A DNA stretch of 9,051 bases from an uncultured Sutterella sp. (GTDB lineage Bacteria > Pseudomonadota > Gammaproteobacteria > Burkholderiales > Burkholderiaceae_F), in assembly GCA_900553105.1 (NCBI GenBank), contig USCE01000040.1, positions 1-9,051 of the forward strand. Reading direction: 5' to 3'. Positions within the stretch are counted from its first letter, which is position 1. Every line of letters begins with the position of its first letter. The notes under the pieces were generated by a model. That model saw nothing but the letters and a program-made list of their open reading frames with translations, ran no database searches and was not told the origin of the DNA. This document shows, piece after piece, positions 1 through 6,275 of this stretch. A program made the translations under genes and the position numbers.

Positions 1-50
1 TACGAGATAGGCTCCGGTCTCGTGGGCTCGGAGATGTGTATAAGAGACAG
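1..50 (+). other. Nextera i7 sequencing adapter (artefact)
   Basis: Not genomic. Bases 1-8 match the end of the Illumina P7 primer. Bases 9-16 (AGGCTCCG) sit where the 8-nt i7 index belongs. Bases 17-50 are the Nextera read-2 transposase adapter, ending in the 19-bp Tn5 mosaic end AGATGTGTATAAGAGACAG at 32-50. The same sequence is present in reverse complement at the other end. Genomic sequence starts at 51. Confidence 0.98.
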
Positions 51-176
51 ATGCGTGACGCGCGGGACGAGGACCTTGACGATGAAGAGGACGAAGTCGA
101 AGAGATTGAAAACTTCGATGATGAATTCGGCGAAAAGGATTGCTCTCCGGACAAGACGGCACAAGAAAGTTATTGA
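51..176 (+). CDS. C-terminal fragment of a highly acidic protein (5' truncated)
   Basis: An open frame runs from the first genomic base to TGA at 174-176, giving 41 visible residues. About half are Asp or Glu, with runs such as DEDLDDEEDEVEEIENFDDE. The first codon is an ATG, but it abuts the adapter, so the true start is probably upstream and lost. Acidic tails of this kind occur on immunity proteins, chaperones and nucleic-acid mimics, and the composition alone does not choose among them. The stop lies 23 bp before the next gene on the same strand, so the two are probably co-transcribed. Function unknown. It could be a chance open frame, but strong Asp/Glu bias over 41 codons and tight spacing to the next gene favour a real gene end. 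Confidence 0.55.
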   Translation: MRDARDEDLDDEEDEVEEIENFDDEFGEKDCSPDKTAQESY

Positions 177-199
177 CGAAATGAGGGGCCGGTGACGAC

Positions 200-682
200 A
201 TGAGCAAAAGGTGGTCAAAACTGCAAAAGAAAATTTACGCGATGGTTGATCCGGCAATAAATCTGAGAATTCATTGCGTTAAGTACCGAATACCCGGGCA
301 TTGTGGCATGCAGGAATTTCCAAGGTACTTCGTGACGCTTGACGGTCAGATAATTTTTGATTGGCCAAAAGCTTATTCGCAAGGCGATTGTTCCCGTCCA
401 GCACAAGCCAATATTCATCTTCAGGCATTTTGGTGCGCGTCAGATATTTCGAATGCGATATCGAAATATTTAAATGCCGGGCCTGAAACTCAAATGACAA
501 TAACGGATCCTTGGGGGATTTCGGAAATTCTTCGCGCTGCAGATCGACGGATTGGGCAGCATCGCTGGGATCGGGTATTCGCTCTTTCAAACTCTGCAGG
601 CAGGCTGGTTCTGCTGGCCCGCAGAGCCGCAAAAACGCATAACGAAAAGATGAGCAAGTGTAATCTTGCCCGTCGTCGTTAA
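200..682 (+). CDS. SF0329-like small protein of unknown function
   Basis: A 160-aa protein. From memory it resembles the SF0329 family of enterobacterial hypothetical proteins. The resemblance lies in an N-terminal WSKLQKKIYAMVDPAINLRI segment, then IHCVKYR, PRYFVTLDGQIIFDWPK and a later WGISEILRAADRRIG block. The length suits that family. No enzymatic motif, signal peptide or membrane segment is visible. The last 40 residues are Arg/Lys-rich (ending NLARRR) and fit the remembered family less well. The ATG at 200 is preceded by GAGGGG (183-188), with a somewhat long spacer. It follows the acidic partial gene by 23 bp and its TAA stop is 2 bp from the stop of the convergent reductase. Family members are, as I recall, often found among accessory genes; the biochemical role is unknown. 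Family assignment needs a profile search. Confidence 0.7.
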   Translation: MSKRWSKLQKKIYAMVDPAINLRIHCVKYRIPGHCGMQEFPRYFVTLDGQIIFDWPKAYSQGDCSRPAQANIHLQAFWCASDISNAISKYLNAGPETQMTITDPWGISEILRAADRRIGQHRWDRVFALSNSAGRLVLLARRAAKTHNEKMSKCNLARRR

Positions 683-684
683 AA

Positions 685-1689
685 CTATTTCTTTTCGTCC
701 AAAAGCATAACGCCTTCGGACGGATTGGCATTGATGGCCCCGACAATCGGGTGCGGTACGTAATACTCTTCCAAATAAGCGATTTCCTCTTCGCTTAAAT
801 GAATATCCAATGCGCTCACCGCATCATCAATGTACTGAGTTTTGGTGGCGCCGATAATGGGAGAGGCAACGCCTTTTGCCCACAACCAGGCCAACGCAAT
901 CTGCGACATCTTGCAGTTTTTCTGTCGGCCAAGTTCAGCCACTCTCTCAACAATCTTGATGTCTTCCTGTTGCATTTTGTCGTACTTGCCTCTGACGACC
1001 CGGTCAGTTTGCCCTCGCAGGGAAGTGCCCTCCCATGTCGCGCGAGCCAAATGGCCGCCTGCCAAAGGACTGTAGGGCATCAACATGACATCCATTTGTT
1101 TGCAGATCGGAATCAGTTCTCGCTCGTCTTCGCGATAGAGCAGGTTGTAGTGGTTTTCCATCGCGGAAAACGGTGTCCAATCGTTATCTCTGGCCGCAAG
1201 CTGCATGTTGTGAAACTGATAGCCGTACATCGCCGAGGCGCCCAGCGCCCGCACTTTGCCGGCCTGGACCAAATCATTTAAGGCTTGCATGGTTTCTTCG
1301 ATAGGCGTGTTGTAATCGAAGCGGTGAATAATATAAAGATCGAGGTAATCGGTGCCGAGACGTTTGAGAGTGCCGTCGATTTCCTTCAGAATGGCCTGGC
1401 GTGACAGGCGCCCGAGATTAAAGTAGACCTTTGAAGCGATAACGATTTTGTCACGAGTTGTCGAACGTTTGAGAATTCTTCCCAAAAATTCTTCGCTGGT
1501 CCCGGCTGAGTAGCCGTTGGCGGTGTCAAAAAAGTTAATGCCGCTATCTAATGCATGTCGAATAATTTTTTCGCTTTCTGTTTCGTCAAGCGTCCAATCA
1601 TGCATCAGACCTCGCACGCCGAAACTCATGCAGCCCAAACAAACCTTAGAAACAGAAATACCGGTATGACCAAGTGACGTATACAGCAT
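685..1689 (-). CDS. Aldo/keto reductase, YajO-like
   Basis: A cytosolic NADPH-dependent oxidoreductase of the aldo/keto reductase superfamily (TIM barrel, 334 aa from the chosen start). The catalytic tetrad is intact: Asp55 and Tyr60 in FFDTANGYS, Lys87 in IASK and His122 in YIIHRFDYNTPIEET. The C-terminal cofactor-binding part has SPIIGATKTQYIDDAV. Local resemblance to E. coli YajO is strong (LGCMSFG, HRFDYNTPIEET, HYNLLYREDERE). YajO has been linked to 1-deoxyxylulose 5-phosphate and thiamine supply, but substrate cannot be assigned here. An in-frame ATG at 1701 would add four residues. I prefer 1689 because GGAG lies 6 nt before it and MLYTSLG matches the family start. A possible -10 (TATGAT, 1722-1717) lies upstream with no clear -35. 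The gene is 89 bp downstream of the ADP-ribosylglycohydrolase on the same strand and may be co-transcribed with it. Confidence 0.93.
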   Translation of the reverse strand: MLYTSLGHTGISVSKVCLGCMSFGVRGLMHDWTLDETESEKIIRHALDSGINFFDTANGYSAGTSEEFLGRILKRSTTRDKIVIASKVYFNLGRLSRQAILKEIDGTLKRLGTDYLDLYIIHRFDYNTPIEETMQALNDLVQAGKVRALGASAMYGYQFHNMQLAARDNDWTPFSAMENHYNLLYREDERELIPICKQMDVMLMPYSPLAGGHLARATWEGTSLRGQTDRVVRGKYDKMQQEDIKIVERVAELGRQKNCKMSQIALAWLWAKGVASPIIGATKTQYIDDAVSALDIHLSEEEIAYLEEYYVPHPIVGAINANPSEGVMLLDEKK

Positions 1690-1695
1690 GTCTTT

Positions 1696-1699
1696 CTCC
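1696..1699 (-). promoter_or_regulatory. Shine-Dalgarno site deciding the reductase start
   Basis: On the minus strand GGAG spans 1699-1696, 6 nt before ATG at 1689-1687. The upstream in-frame ATG (1701-1699) has only a weak AAGG very close to it. The last base of that ATG is part of this GGAG, so the downstream start is favoured. Confidence 0.6.
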
Positions 1700-1778
1700 A
1701 TTAAACCTTTTGAGAAATCATACTGCCGATCTCATTTTCAAACGTGACCGAGAGTTTCAAAAAATAGCCTAAAAATCT

Positions 1779-2585
1779 TTAAACCTGAAATGTGCAAAGG
1801 TTATTTTGGTGATTAAAAGCTTTTTCGAATCGAACCATGACATCTTTTTGAAAATCATCGAGATAGCTCAGCGCTTTTTCCGCAATTTGGCGATCCACGC
1901 CGTAATAGATTCCTGCGACGCCGCCGGTGATTGCCGCCAGTGTGTCGCTGTCGCCACCGATGCTGACAGCGTTTCGAATGGCATCTTCAAAAGAGTCAGA
2001 CTCAAAGAACGCCTTCAAAGCAAAAGGCACACTGCCTTGACAGCTGCCTTCATAGCGATAAGTCGGTCGAATCTCGTCCAGCGTGAATCCCATGGGATAG
2101 TAGTTTTGGTTAATGTACTTTTCAATATCGGTTTTCTCAAGTCCCGTTTTAGCTAAAAAGCCCGCGACAGCGGTGGCCTGCGCGCCTTTCATTCCTTCAG
2201 GATGGTTGTGAGTAGGAGCGGTGACTGCGTCACTCATGTGTTTTGCTTCTTCCAATGTTTGCGCGGCAATGGAGCAGGCAGAAACACGCATCGCCGCGCC
2301 ATTGCCGAAACTTCCATAGGCTTGCGCCTCATCGGAGAGCATCCAGCGCCTGAATCCATCGCCATAATCCTTGTCGGCGTAGCGTCGTGAAAAAATTCTG
2401 AGAGATTGAGCCGTGGCAGTCTCAAGATCATTTTCAAGGTTTAGTAGCGCATCACAGACGGCAAGCGTTAAGACCGTGTCGTCCGTGACAAAACAATCCT
2501 CAGTCATGAGTTCAAAATCTTTGCTTTTAATGTTGTTGTATTCAAAGCGTGAACCCACGATATCGCCCACAATTGCCCCAAGCAT
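1779..2585 (-). CDS. ADP-ribosylglycohydrolase family protein (DraG/ARH fold)
   Basis: A 268-aa all-alpha enzyme of the ADP-ribosylglycohydrolase family, which removes ADP-ribose from proteins, or from DNA, RNA or small molecules, using two metal ions (usually Mg2+ or Mn2+). All hallmark motifs are visible in order: GAIVGDIVGSRFE (3-15), the metal-binding TDDT (34-37), GSFGNGAAMRVS (91-102), THNHPEG (125-131) and the second metal site GGDSDTLAAITGG (210-222, with Asp212, Asp214 and Thr215). Length is normal for a single-domain member and nothing is missing. The start is secure: GGAGG (2595-2591) lies 5 nt before ATG. It is divergent from the unknown-protein/sirtuin unit, whose second enzyme consumes NAD+. 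A role in reversing ADP-ribosylation there is inferred. Family members also act on ADP-ribosyl arginine or O-acetyl-ADP-ribose, the latter a product of sirtuin deacetylation, so it may equally clear that product. Confidence 0.93.
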   Translation of the reverse strand: MLGAIVGDIVGSRFEYNNIKSKDFELMTEDCFVTDDTVLTLAVCDALLNLENDLETATAQSLRIFSRRYADKDYGDGFRRWMLSDEAQAYGSFGNGAAMRVSACSIAAQTLEEAKHMSDAVTAPTHNHPEGMKGAQATAVAGFLAKTGLEKTDIEKYINQNYYPMGFTLDEIRPTYRYEGSCQGSVPFALKAFFESDSFEDAIRNAVSIGGDSDTLAAITGGVAGIYYGVDRQIAEKALSYLDDFQKDVMVRFEKAFNHQNNLCTFQV

Positions 2586-2590
2586 TATTG

Positions 2591-2595
2591 CCTCC
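2591..2595 (-). promoter_or_regulatory. Strong ribosome binding site of the ADP-ribosylglycohydrolase gene
   Basis: GGAGG on the minus strand, 5 nt before the ATG at 2585. It is the best match to the anti-Shine-Dalgarno sequence in the window and fixes the start of this gene. Confidence 0.75.
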
Positions 2596-2642
2596 GTTTG
2601 AAATTTTCTTTCAGAGTTACTTTAGATTTCTGACCTTCAGTT

Positions 2643-2683
2643 TTTGAAGCGCTCAAACATTCATAAATTGAAGCAATCGCTTT
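2643..2683. promoter_or_regulatory. Possible operator repeats between divergent genes
   Basis: The 130-bp gap between the divergent genes holds two near-identical direct repeats, TTGAAGCGCTC (2644-2654) and TTGAAGCAATC (2668-2678), 24 bp apart and identical at 9 of 11 positions. The first overlaps an inverted repeat, TTTGA-N5-TCAAA (2643-2657). The second overlaps AAGC-N4-GCTT (2671-2682). Spacing of about two helical turns would suit one regulator dimer per repeat. No local regulator gene is recognisable. This is sequence pattern only. Confidence 0.3.
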
Positions 2684-2697
2684 TATTCTGTCATTAT
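2668..2697 (+). promoter_or_regulatory. Weak candidate promoter for the unknown-protein/sirtuin unit
   Basis: TTGAAG (2668-2673), an 18-bp spacer and CATTAT (2692-2697) give four of six matches each to the -35 and -10 consensus. The inferred transcript would begin almost at the ribosome binding site AAGGA (2703-2707), which is tight. The true promoter may lie elsewhere in the gap. Confidence 0.25.
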
Positions 2698-2715
2698 GAA
2701 TAAAGGAAATACAAG

Positions 2716-3681
2716 ATGGAAACCAACAAAGCGTTTAATCCCTTTGACTATGTCTCGGGAAATAAATTTCGAGCGCTTTTGAATCAGGATTACCTTTCGT
2801 TAGTCCGTGAACTTCATGAAAAGGCCTCTTCCGACAGACTGATCTTTGCGCTTGAAGCGGGAAGTTTTTTCTACCGTGCCGTTTATCCGGAGCGGCAAAT
2901 TATGGTGGCGATGGTGGCCGCTTCTGGCTTAAACGTATCCGAGCTTTTAACTGCAGAAGAAAATTCTAAGGTTCAGATTGTTCAGGCACTTTTGGATGGA
3001 TCACTTTGCACGACTGATAAACGCCCGGCTTTGACCGAAGAAGTTAAAGCTTTGGCGGGTGGCGTTGCTCTTCAGTACTTAGATTCAATGATCAATTACT
3101 GCCGACAAATGCGACGGGAGTCTTTGGGTTGGGATTATCACGTCGTACACTCGTTTTTTAAGAAATGGTATGCCTTTTCAGATGCGATCAATCCGTCGAA
3201 GTACTCTTGGGAACTCTATGAAGCAATTGAAAAATTAGCCCAACAGGAGCAATACGATACCCCGTGTCGGGATTTCAACCGAGATATCTACGATATTGAA
3301 GCGCCAAGCGAAGCAGCAGCGGACGAAATTGTGCAAATTGCCCGTTGCGCAGGTTTTTATTTTGGCGTTAAAGAACCTTGGACGGGCTTATCAAAGGTAC
3401 CCAAGCACTTCAGGCTGAAAAGCTTTCCCTGGCAAAAATACAAACTTTTGCGTTTGGTTCAGTTGGTGGGGATCCATTATCCGGATGCGAAGATTCAAAT
3501 CATCAGTCCGATTACAGAGGCGATGCCCGATTATTACTGGTATCGAGATGAGCTCTACGTGAGCGAAAAATTCCGAATTTTTTCGCGTATGAATGTGGAT
3601 AAGTTACTGAAAAAAACGCATTTCAGCGATCCCTGGGAAGATTTGAAGTATTACACGTTTAGGAAATATCTCAAAAGCTAA
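2716..3681 (+). CDS. Unrecognised 321-aa protein paired with a sirtuin
   Basis: A soluble-looking 321-aa protein that I do not recognise. No signal peptide, membrane segment, zinc cluster or nucleotide-binding loop is visible. The N-terminal third (about residues 15-130) appears helical, with segments such as LIFALEAGSFFYRAVY and VQIVQALLDGSLC that could be helical-repeat hairpins. The middle is rich in Trp and Tyr (GWDYHVVHSFFKKWYAFSD). The C-terminal part (about 200-321) is basic and aromatic, with HFRLKSFPWQKYKLLRLVQL and DYYWYRDELYVSEKFRIFS. The start is good: AAGGA lies 8 nt before ATG. The sirtuin gene begins 10 bp after its stop, so the two are very probably translated from one mRNA. 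That makes it a candidate sirtuin substrate, adaptor or partner, by inference from position only. Gene reality is well supported by length, ribosome binding site and operon fit. Confidence 0.85.
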   Translation: METNKAFNPFDYVSGNKFRALLNQDYLSLVRELHEKASSDRLIFALEAGSFFYRAVYPERQIMVAMVAASGLNVSELLTAEENSKVQIVQALLDGSLCTTDKRPALTEEVKALAGGVALQYLDSMINYCRQMRRESLGWDYHVVHSFFKKWYAFSDAINPSKYSWELYEAIEKLAQQEQYDTPCRDFNRDIYDIEAPSEAAADEIVQIARCAGFYFGVKEPWTGLSKVPKHFRLKSFPWQKYKLLRLVQLVGIHYPDAKIQIISPITEAMPDYYWYRDELYVSEKFRIFSRMNVDKLLKKTHFSDPWEDLKYYTFRKYLKS

Positions 3682-3691
3682 GTGAGAAAAA

Positions 3692-4474
3692 ATGCTATCA
3701 ACGATGATTAAAAAGTGGCGTGGAGAGCGTCCGAATATTTTTATTCTGTCCGGGGCGGGATTATCGGTGGAAAGCGGTATTCCCACGTATCGGGGAGCGG
3801 GGAGCGACCCCGATAATGACAGCACAAGCCTGTCGGCCGGCTATATGAGGGCGATGCCTGAGCGGGTTTATCGGGCAACCAATCAGCGCATTCAGGATTT
3901 TGACGTCTGCAAGCCCAACGTCGCTCATGTCGCCATTGCGGAATTTGTGAAAAAGTATCGTTTGCGTGCGGACATTGTCCATGTGACTCAGAACATTGAT
4001 TCATTGTGCGAAGAGGCAGGTGACACGTCAGTTTTCCACTTGCACGGTTCGCTTAACCGCAGCCTATGCCGAAAGTGCGGAGCGGTTTTCCCTCGCAAAG
4101 GTTTTTACAAGGAAGGCAACGTATGCCCGAAGTGCGGCGCTCAGTTTTTTTATGTTCGTCCCGACGTGGTGCTTTTTGGTGAAACGCCCCACGGACTCGA
4201 TTGGATCGTGCCGTATTTAAAAGAAGTGGATATTTTTATTGCAATCGGCACCTCCGGTACGGTTTACCCGGCGGCAGACTTTGTGACGATGGCGGCTGCG
4301 GCAGGTGCCCCCATCCGTATGCTTCTTAACAAAGAGGCGCCCGAAGAGATGGCTTTTAACTGCGCCATGATGGATGAGGAATTCGGACCCTATAACTATA
4401 TTCGCTTGGGTAGTGCTACTGGCCTTGTGCCGATGGTGTTAAAAGAGGTCGGACAACTTATTGAGAATATTTGA
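3692..4474 (+). CDS. Sir2-family NAD-dependent protein deacylase (sirtuin)
   Basis: A 260-aa single-domain sirtuin, which uses NAD+ to remove acyl groups from lysine, releasing nicotinamide and O-acyl-ADP-ribose. Motifs in order: NAD-binding GAGLSVESGIPTYRG (21-35), TQNID (99-103), catalytic His118 in HLHGS, four zinc cysteines Cys126, Cys129, Cys145 and Cys148 in two CxxCG pairs, RPDVVLFGE (156-164), GTSGTVYPAA (186-195) and Asn213. All catalytic parts are present, so it should be active. Compared with CobB, the Tyr-x-x-Arg pair that favours succinyl and malonyl groups appears as Thr63-x-x-Arg66 in my hand alignment, so acyl preference is uncertain. ADP-ribosyltransfer is possible. It starts 10 bp after the unknown gene with only a weak GTGAG site, consistent with translational coupling. 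A hairpin terminator follows. Confidence 0.93.
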   Translation: MLSTMIKKWRGERPNIFILSGAGLSVESGIPTYRGAGSDPDNDSTSLSAGYMRAMPERVYRATNQRIQDFDVCKPNVAHVAIAEFVKKYRLRADIVHVTQNIDSLCEEAGDTSVFHLHGSLNRSLCRKCGAVFPRKGFYKEGNVCPKCGAQFFYVRPDVVLFGETPHGLDWIVPYLKEVDIFIAIGTSGTVYPAADFVTMAAAAGAPIRMLLNKEAPEEMAFNCAMMDEEFGPYNYIRLGSATGLVPMVLKEVGQLIENI

Positions 4475-4516
4475 GCAACTTGGTTGCCAGTAAAAAACAC
4501 TTAAAGCAAAGCATTC

Positions 4517-4554
4517 GAGGGCGATTTTTCAGAAAGTTGCCCTCAAAACTTTTT
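4517..4554 (+). terminator. Rho-independent terminator after the sirtuin gene, possibly bidirectional
   Basis: GAGGGC (4517-4522) pairs with GCCCTC (4539-4544). Pairing extends inward through A-T and G-U pairs to a stem of about 12 bp closed by a 4-nt loop. Five T residues follow at 4550-4554 after an AAAAC spacer, so the U-tract is slightly displaced. It sits between two convergent genes (sirtuin ending 4474, doc ending 4562) and may stop both transcripts. The minus-strand side has no immediate T run. Confidence 0.55.
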
Positions 4555-4561
4555 AGGATGA

Positions 4562-4975
4562 TTAATGACCGGTTGCTGTGATTGAAGAGTTGGAATCTAT
4601 AATTTCCCGTTGAACAAAATCGGTTAATTGGTTTCGGGTCATTTCTCCGGTAGCGACTTTGACGATCACATCGCTCAATCCTGCCGGCACTCGAGTGCTT
4701 TGTCTGTTTCTATGTAAAAAGAGGTACAACGCATTAACGGCGGTTCGTTTGTTGGCATCGCTAAACGCATGACCGCGAGCAATGACCTCGCAATAAAGCG
4801 CCGCCGTGCCGGCAAGAGTGTGATCATCGCCATATTCAAAAAGCGATCGGATGCGGCAACAAAGGGCTTCAACGCGGGCGTCCTGGTTTGATGATCGCGT
4901 GATTTTGAGCCCTCCATATTGACTCAAAAGTTTTTCGTTTAACCGAATTAATTCCCAGGCTTTTAAGTGCTTCAT
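4562..4975 (-). CDS. doc: Doc-type toxin (death-on-curing family, Fic fold)
   Basis: A 137-aa homologue of phage P1 Doc, a cytosolic toxin that phosphorylates elongation factor EF-Tu and halts translation. The signature motif is intact: HAFSDANKRTA (69-79), with His69, Phe71, Asp73, Asn75, Lys76 and Arg77. This is the Doc form (ANKR) rather than the AMP-transferring Fic form (GNGR). Further Doc-like segments are SQYGGL (18-23) near the N-terminus, VNALYLFLHRN after the motif and VATGEMT near the C-terminus. Length is close to P1 Doc (126 aa). The start ATG overlaps the stop of an upstream 40-aa ORF as ATGA, the usual antitoxin-toxin arrangement. It is the last gene of the MoxR-VWA operon. No recognisable Phd antitoxin is encoded nearby, so neutralisation must come from the small ORF or from elsewhere. 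Confidence 0.92.
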   Translation of the reverse strand: MKHLKAWELIRLNEKLLSQYGGLKITRSSNQDARVEALCCRIRSLFEYGDDHTLAGTAALYCEVIARGHAFSDANKRTAVNALYLFLHRNRQSTRVPAGLSDVIVKVATGEMTRNQLTDFVQREIIDSNSSITATGH

Positions 4976-5094
4976 TTGTCAAACAGTTCCTTGTTGACGC
5001 TGTCGAGCTCTTTAAAAACGACCTCAATTTCCCGATCCAGTTCTTGAATAGCCTCTTCGGTAATCGGCTCTTGCTTTTGTTTTTCCCAGTCCAT
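4972..5094 (-). CDS. Small 40-aa ORF, probable antitoxin partner of Doc
   Basis: A 40-codon frame from ATG (5094-5092) to TGA (4974-4972). It begins MDWEKQKQEPITEEAIQEL and ends SVNKELFDK. It is strongly acidic and predicted helical. The stop overlaps the doc start by four bases (ATGA) and the start lies 2 nt after the VWA gene stop (TAG, 5099-5097), so all three are likely translationally coupled. No alternative upstream start exists because a TGA lies in frame five codons before the ATG. P1 Phd is about 73 aa, with an N-terminal DNA-binding domain and a C-terminal helix that binds Doc. This ORF is only long enough for the toxin-binding helix. The antitoxin role is inferred from position, size and charge; I recognise no family. 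Confidence 0.7.
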   Translation of the reverse strand: MDWEKQKQEPITEEAIQELDREIEVVFKELDSVNKELFDK

Positions 5095-5096
5095 GA

Positions 5097-6275
5097 CTAA
5101 TCCGTTTCAAAAATCACATAATTGATGTGTTGAGGAATCCTTTTATTCTCATGGGTTAAGACCCAAAGTGTCGGGACTTTTTCTTCACCCGGCGTGGGGT
5201 AAGGCGTGTAGCCGTCGGTCAGAATAACACAGGCATCGGCCTCTTCGGCATGATCGGTCACCCAATGCGTGATTTTTGTCATATCGGTGCCGCCTCTGCC
5301 CGGCGCTTCAAGATCAAACGGAACCTCCTCCCAGTCGTGGTGCTCAACTTTTTGTATATCGGCATCGCACCACAAAACAATCACTTCTTCCGGTTTGCAC
5401 TCTTCGATGACATCAAAGAGGTGTTTACCGAATACAGAAAGCGTCTTGGAGTCAATGGAGCCCGAGGTGTCGATTCCCACCACTAAAGTGCCCATGCGGG
5501 CTTCTTTATCAACGGAGGGTAGGTACACATCGTTAAATCGTTTGTTGGGTCTTCGCCAGCTCTCATTTTGTGAGACAAATTTATTCATAAAGCGAGCTAG
5601 TAGCTGATGCCAGGGGAGTTTTTCCGTGAGTACGTAGGCTTCCAGTTTCTCAAGAAATGCTCCTCTTTGATGACCCATGCCTGACATTTTCTCTTTGGTG
5701 ATGCCCTCAGCCACGGCAAGCTTTATCCGATTGGCAACTTCCCGCGCTTCACTTTCATCCAATGCTTCTCCATAAGTTCGACGCGCCTTGCCAAGCGTGT
5801 CGCCTTTAAAGTCGGGGGTTGTTTTATCTCCCGAAAAAATAAGATCGAGGTCAATAGTGATGATTTTTGTCTTTTTGAAGATTTCGTCATAAATGTCTTC
5901 TGCATGGCGATTTTGTGCCCCGGGCATTCTCACCCCGTTATTTAAGAATTGCCCGATGCCTAATTCGATGAGAGTTTCATTAATGACGGCGTCGCACGCG
6001 ATGTTGAAAATCATGTGATCTCTGTCGCCTCGGCGCGTGGCGTGCGACAAGGCGACATGCATAACCTCGTGGCAGAGCAAAAAGACAATCTCCTCGACGG
6101 AAAGCGTTTCGATGGCTTTGGGGTTATAGAGAATTACGCCTCGCGGGGTGACTGCCGCGACCGGCACCTCTTCAGTCGCCCGTAGGGGGAACCGGTAGAG
6201 CATGGTGCTGAAAAACGGTTCTTTGAGCGACAGCCGAGTTTTCGCTTGTGTGAGTTTATCGATGGCGTCAGTCAT
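5097..6275 (-). CDS. VWA-domain protein with putative metallopeptidase domain (DUF2201-like)
   Basis: A 392-aa cytosolic protein with two recognisable parts. The N-terminal region carries a zincin-type motif HEVMH (69-73) in an EEIVFLLCHEVMHVALSH helix, followed by NIACDAVIN (91-99) whose Asp95 may be the third zinc ligand. The C-terminal region (about 262-392) is a von Willebrand factor A domain with a complete metal-ion-dependent adhesion site: DTSGS (269-273), the GGTD threonine (328-331) and LTDG (352-355). This layout matches the DUF2201 family as I know it, typically encoded next to a MoxR-like ATPase. Whether the first domain cleaves protein is unproven. The ATG overlaps the MoxR stop by one base (TAATG), with AAGG (6286-6283) 7 nt upstream, so the two products are probably made in matched amounts and interact. 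Confidence 0.9.
   Translation of the reverse strand: MTDAIDKLTQAKTRLSLKEPFFSTMLYRFPLRATEEVPVAAVTPRGVILYNPKAIETLSVEEIVFLLCHEVMHVALSHATRRGDRDHMIFNIACDAVINETLIELGIGQFLNNGVRMPGAQNRHAEDIYDEIFKKTKIITIDLDLIFSGDKTTPDFKGDTLGKARRTYGEALDESEAREVANRIKLAVAEGITKEKMSGMGHQRGAFLEKLEAYVLTEKLPWHQLLARFMNKFVSQNESWRRPNKRFNDVYLPSVDKEARMGTLVVGIDTSGSIDSKTLSVFGKHLFDVIEECKPEEVIVLWCDADIQKVEHHDWEEVPFDLEAPGRGGTDMTKITHWVTDHAEEADACVILTDGYTPYPTPGEEKVPTLWVLTHENKRIPQHINYVIFETD

Noticed and set aside
279..746. 155-codon - strand open frame opposite the SF0329-like gene
   Set aside because: It overlaps the end of the reductase in another frame, and the + strand protein has recognisable family segments and a ribosome binding site.
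799..1281. 160-codon + strand open frame inside the reductase gene
   Set aside because: It is antisense to a gene with an intact catalytic tetrad, lacks family resemblance and has no operon context.
1766..1802. Terminator between the ADP-ribosylglycohydrolase and reductase genes
   Set aside because: On the minus strand AACCT/AGGTT is followed by a T-rich stretch, but the 5-bp stem with an 11-nt loop is too weak to call.
4475..4487. GCAAC-TTG-GTTGC hairpin right after the sirtuin stop as the terminator
   Set aside because: The stem is only 5 bp and no T run follows; the hairpin at 4517-4554 is far better.
4562..4975. Fic-type AMP transferase instead of Doc
   Set aside because: The active-site loop reads SDANKR as in Doc, not the GNGR form of AMP-transferring Fic proteins, and size and flanking segments match P1 Doc.
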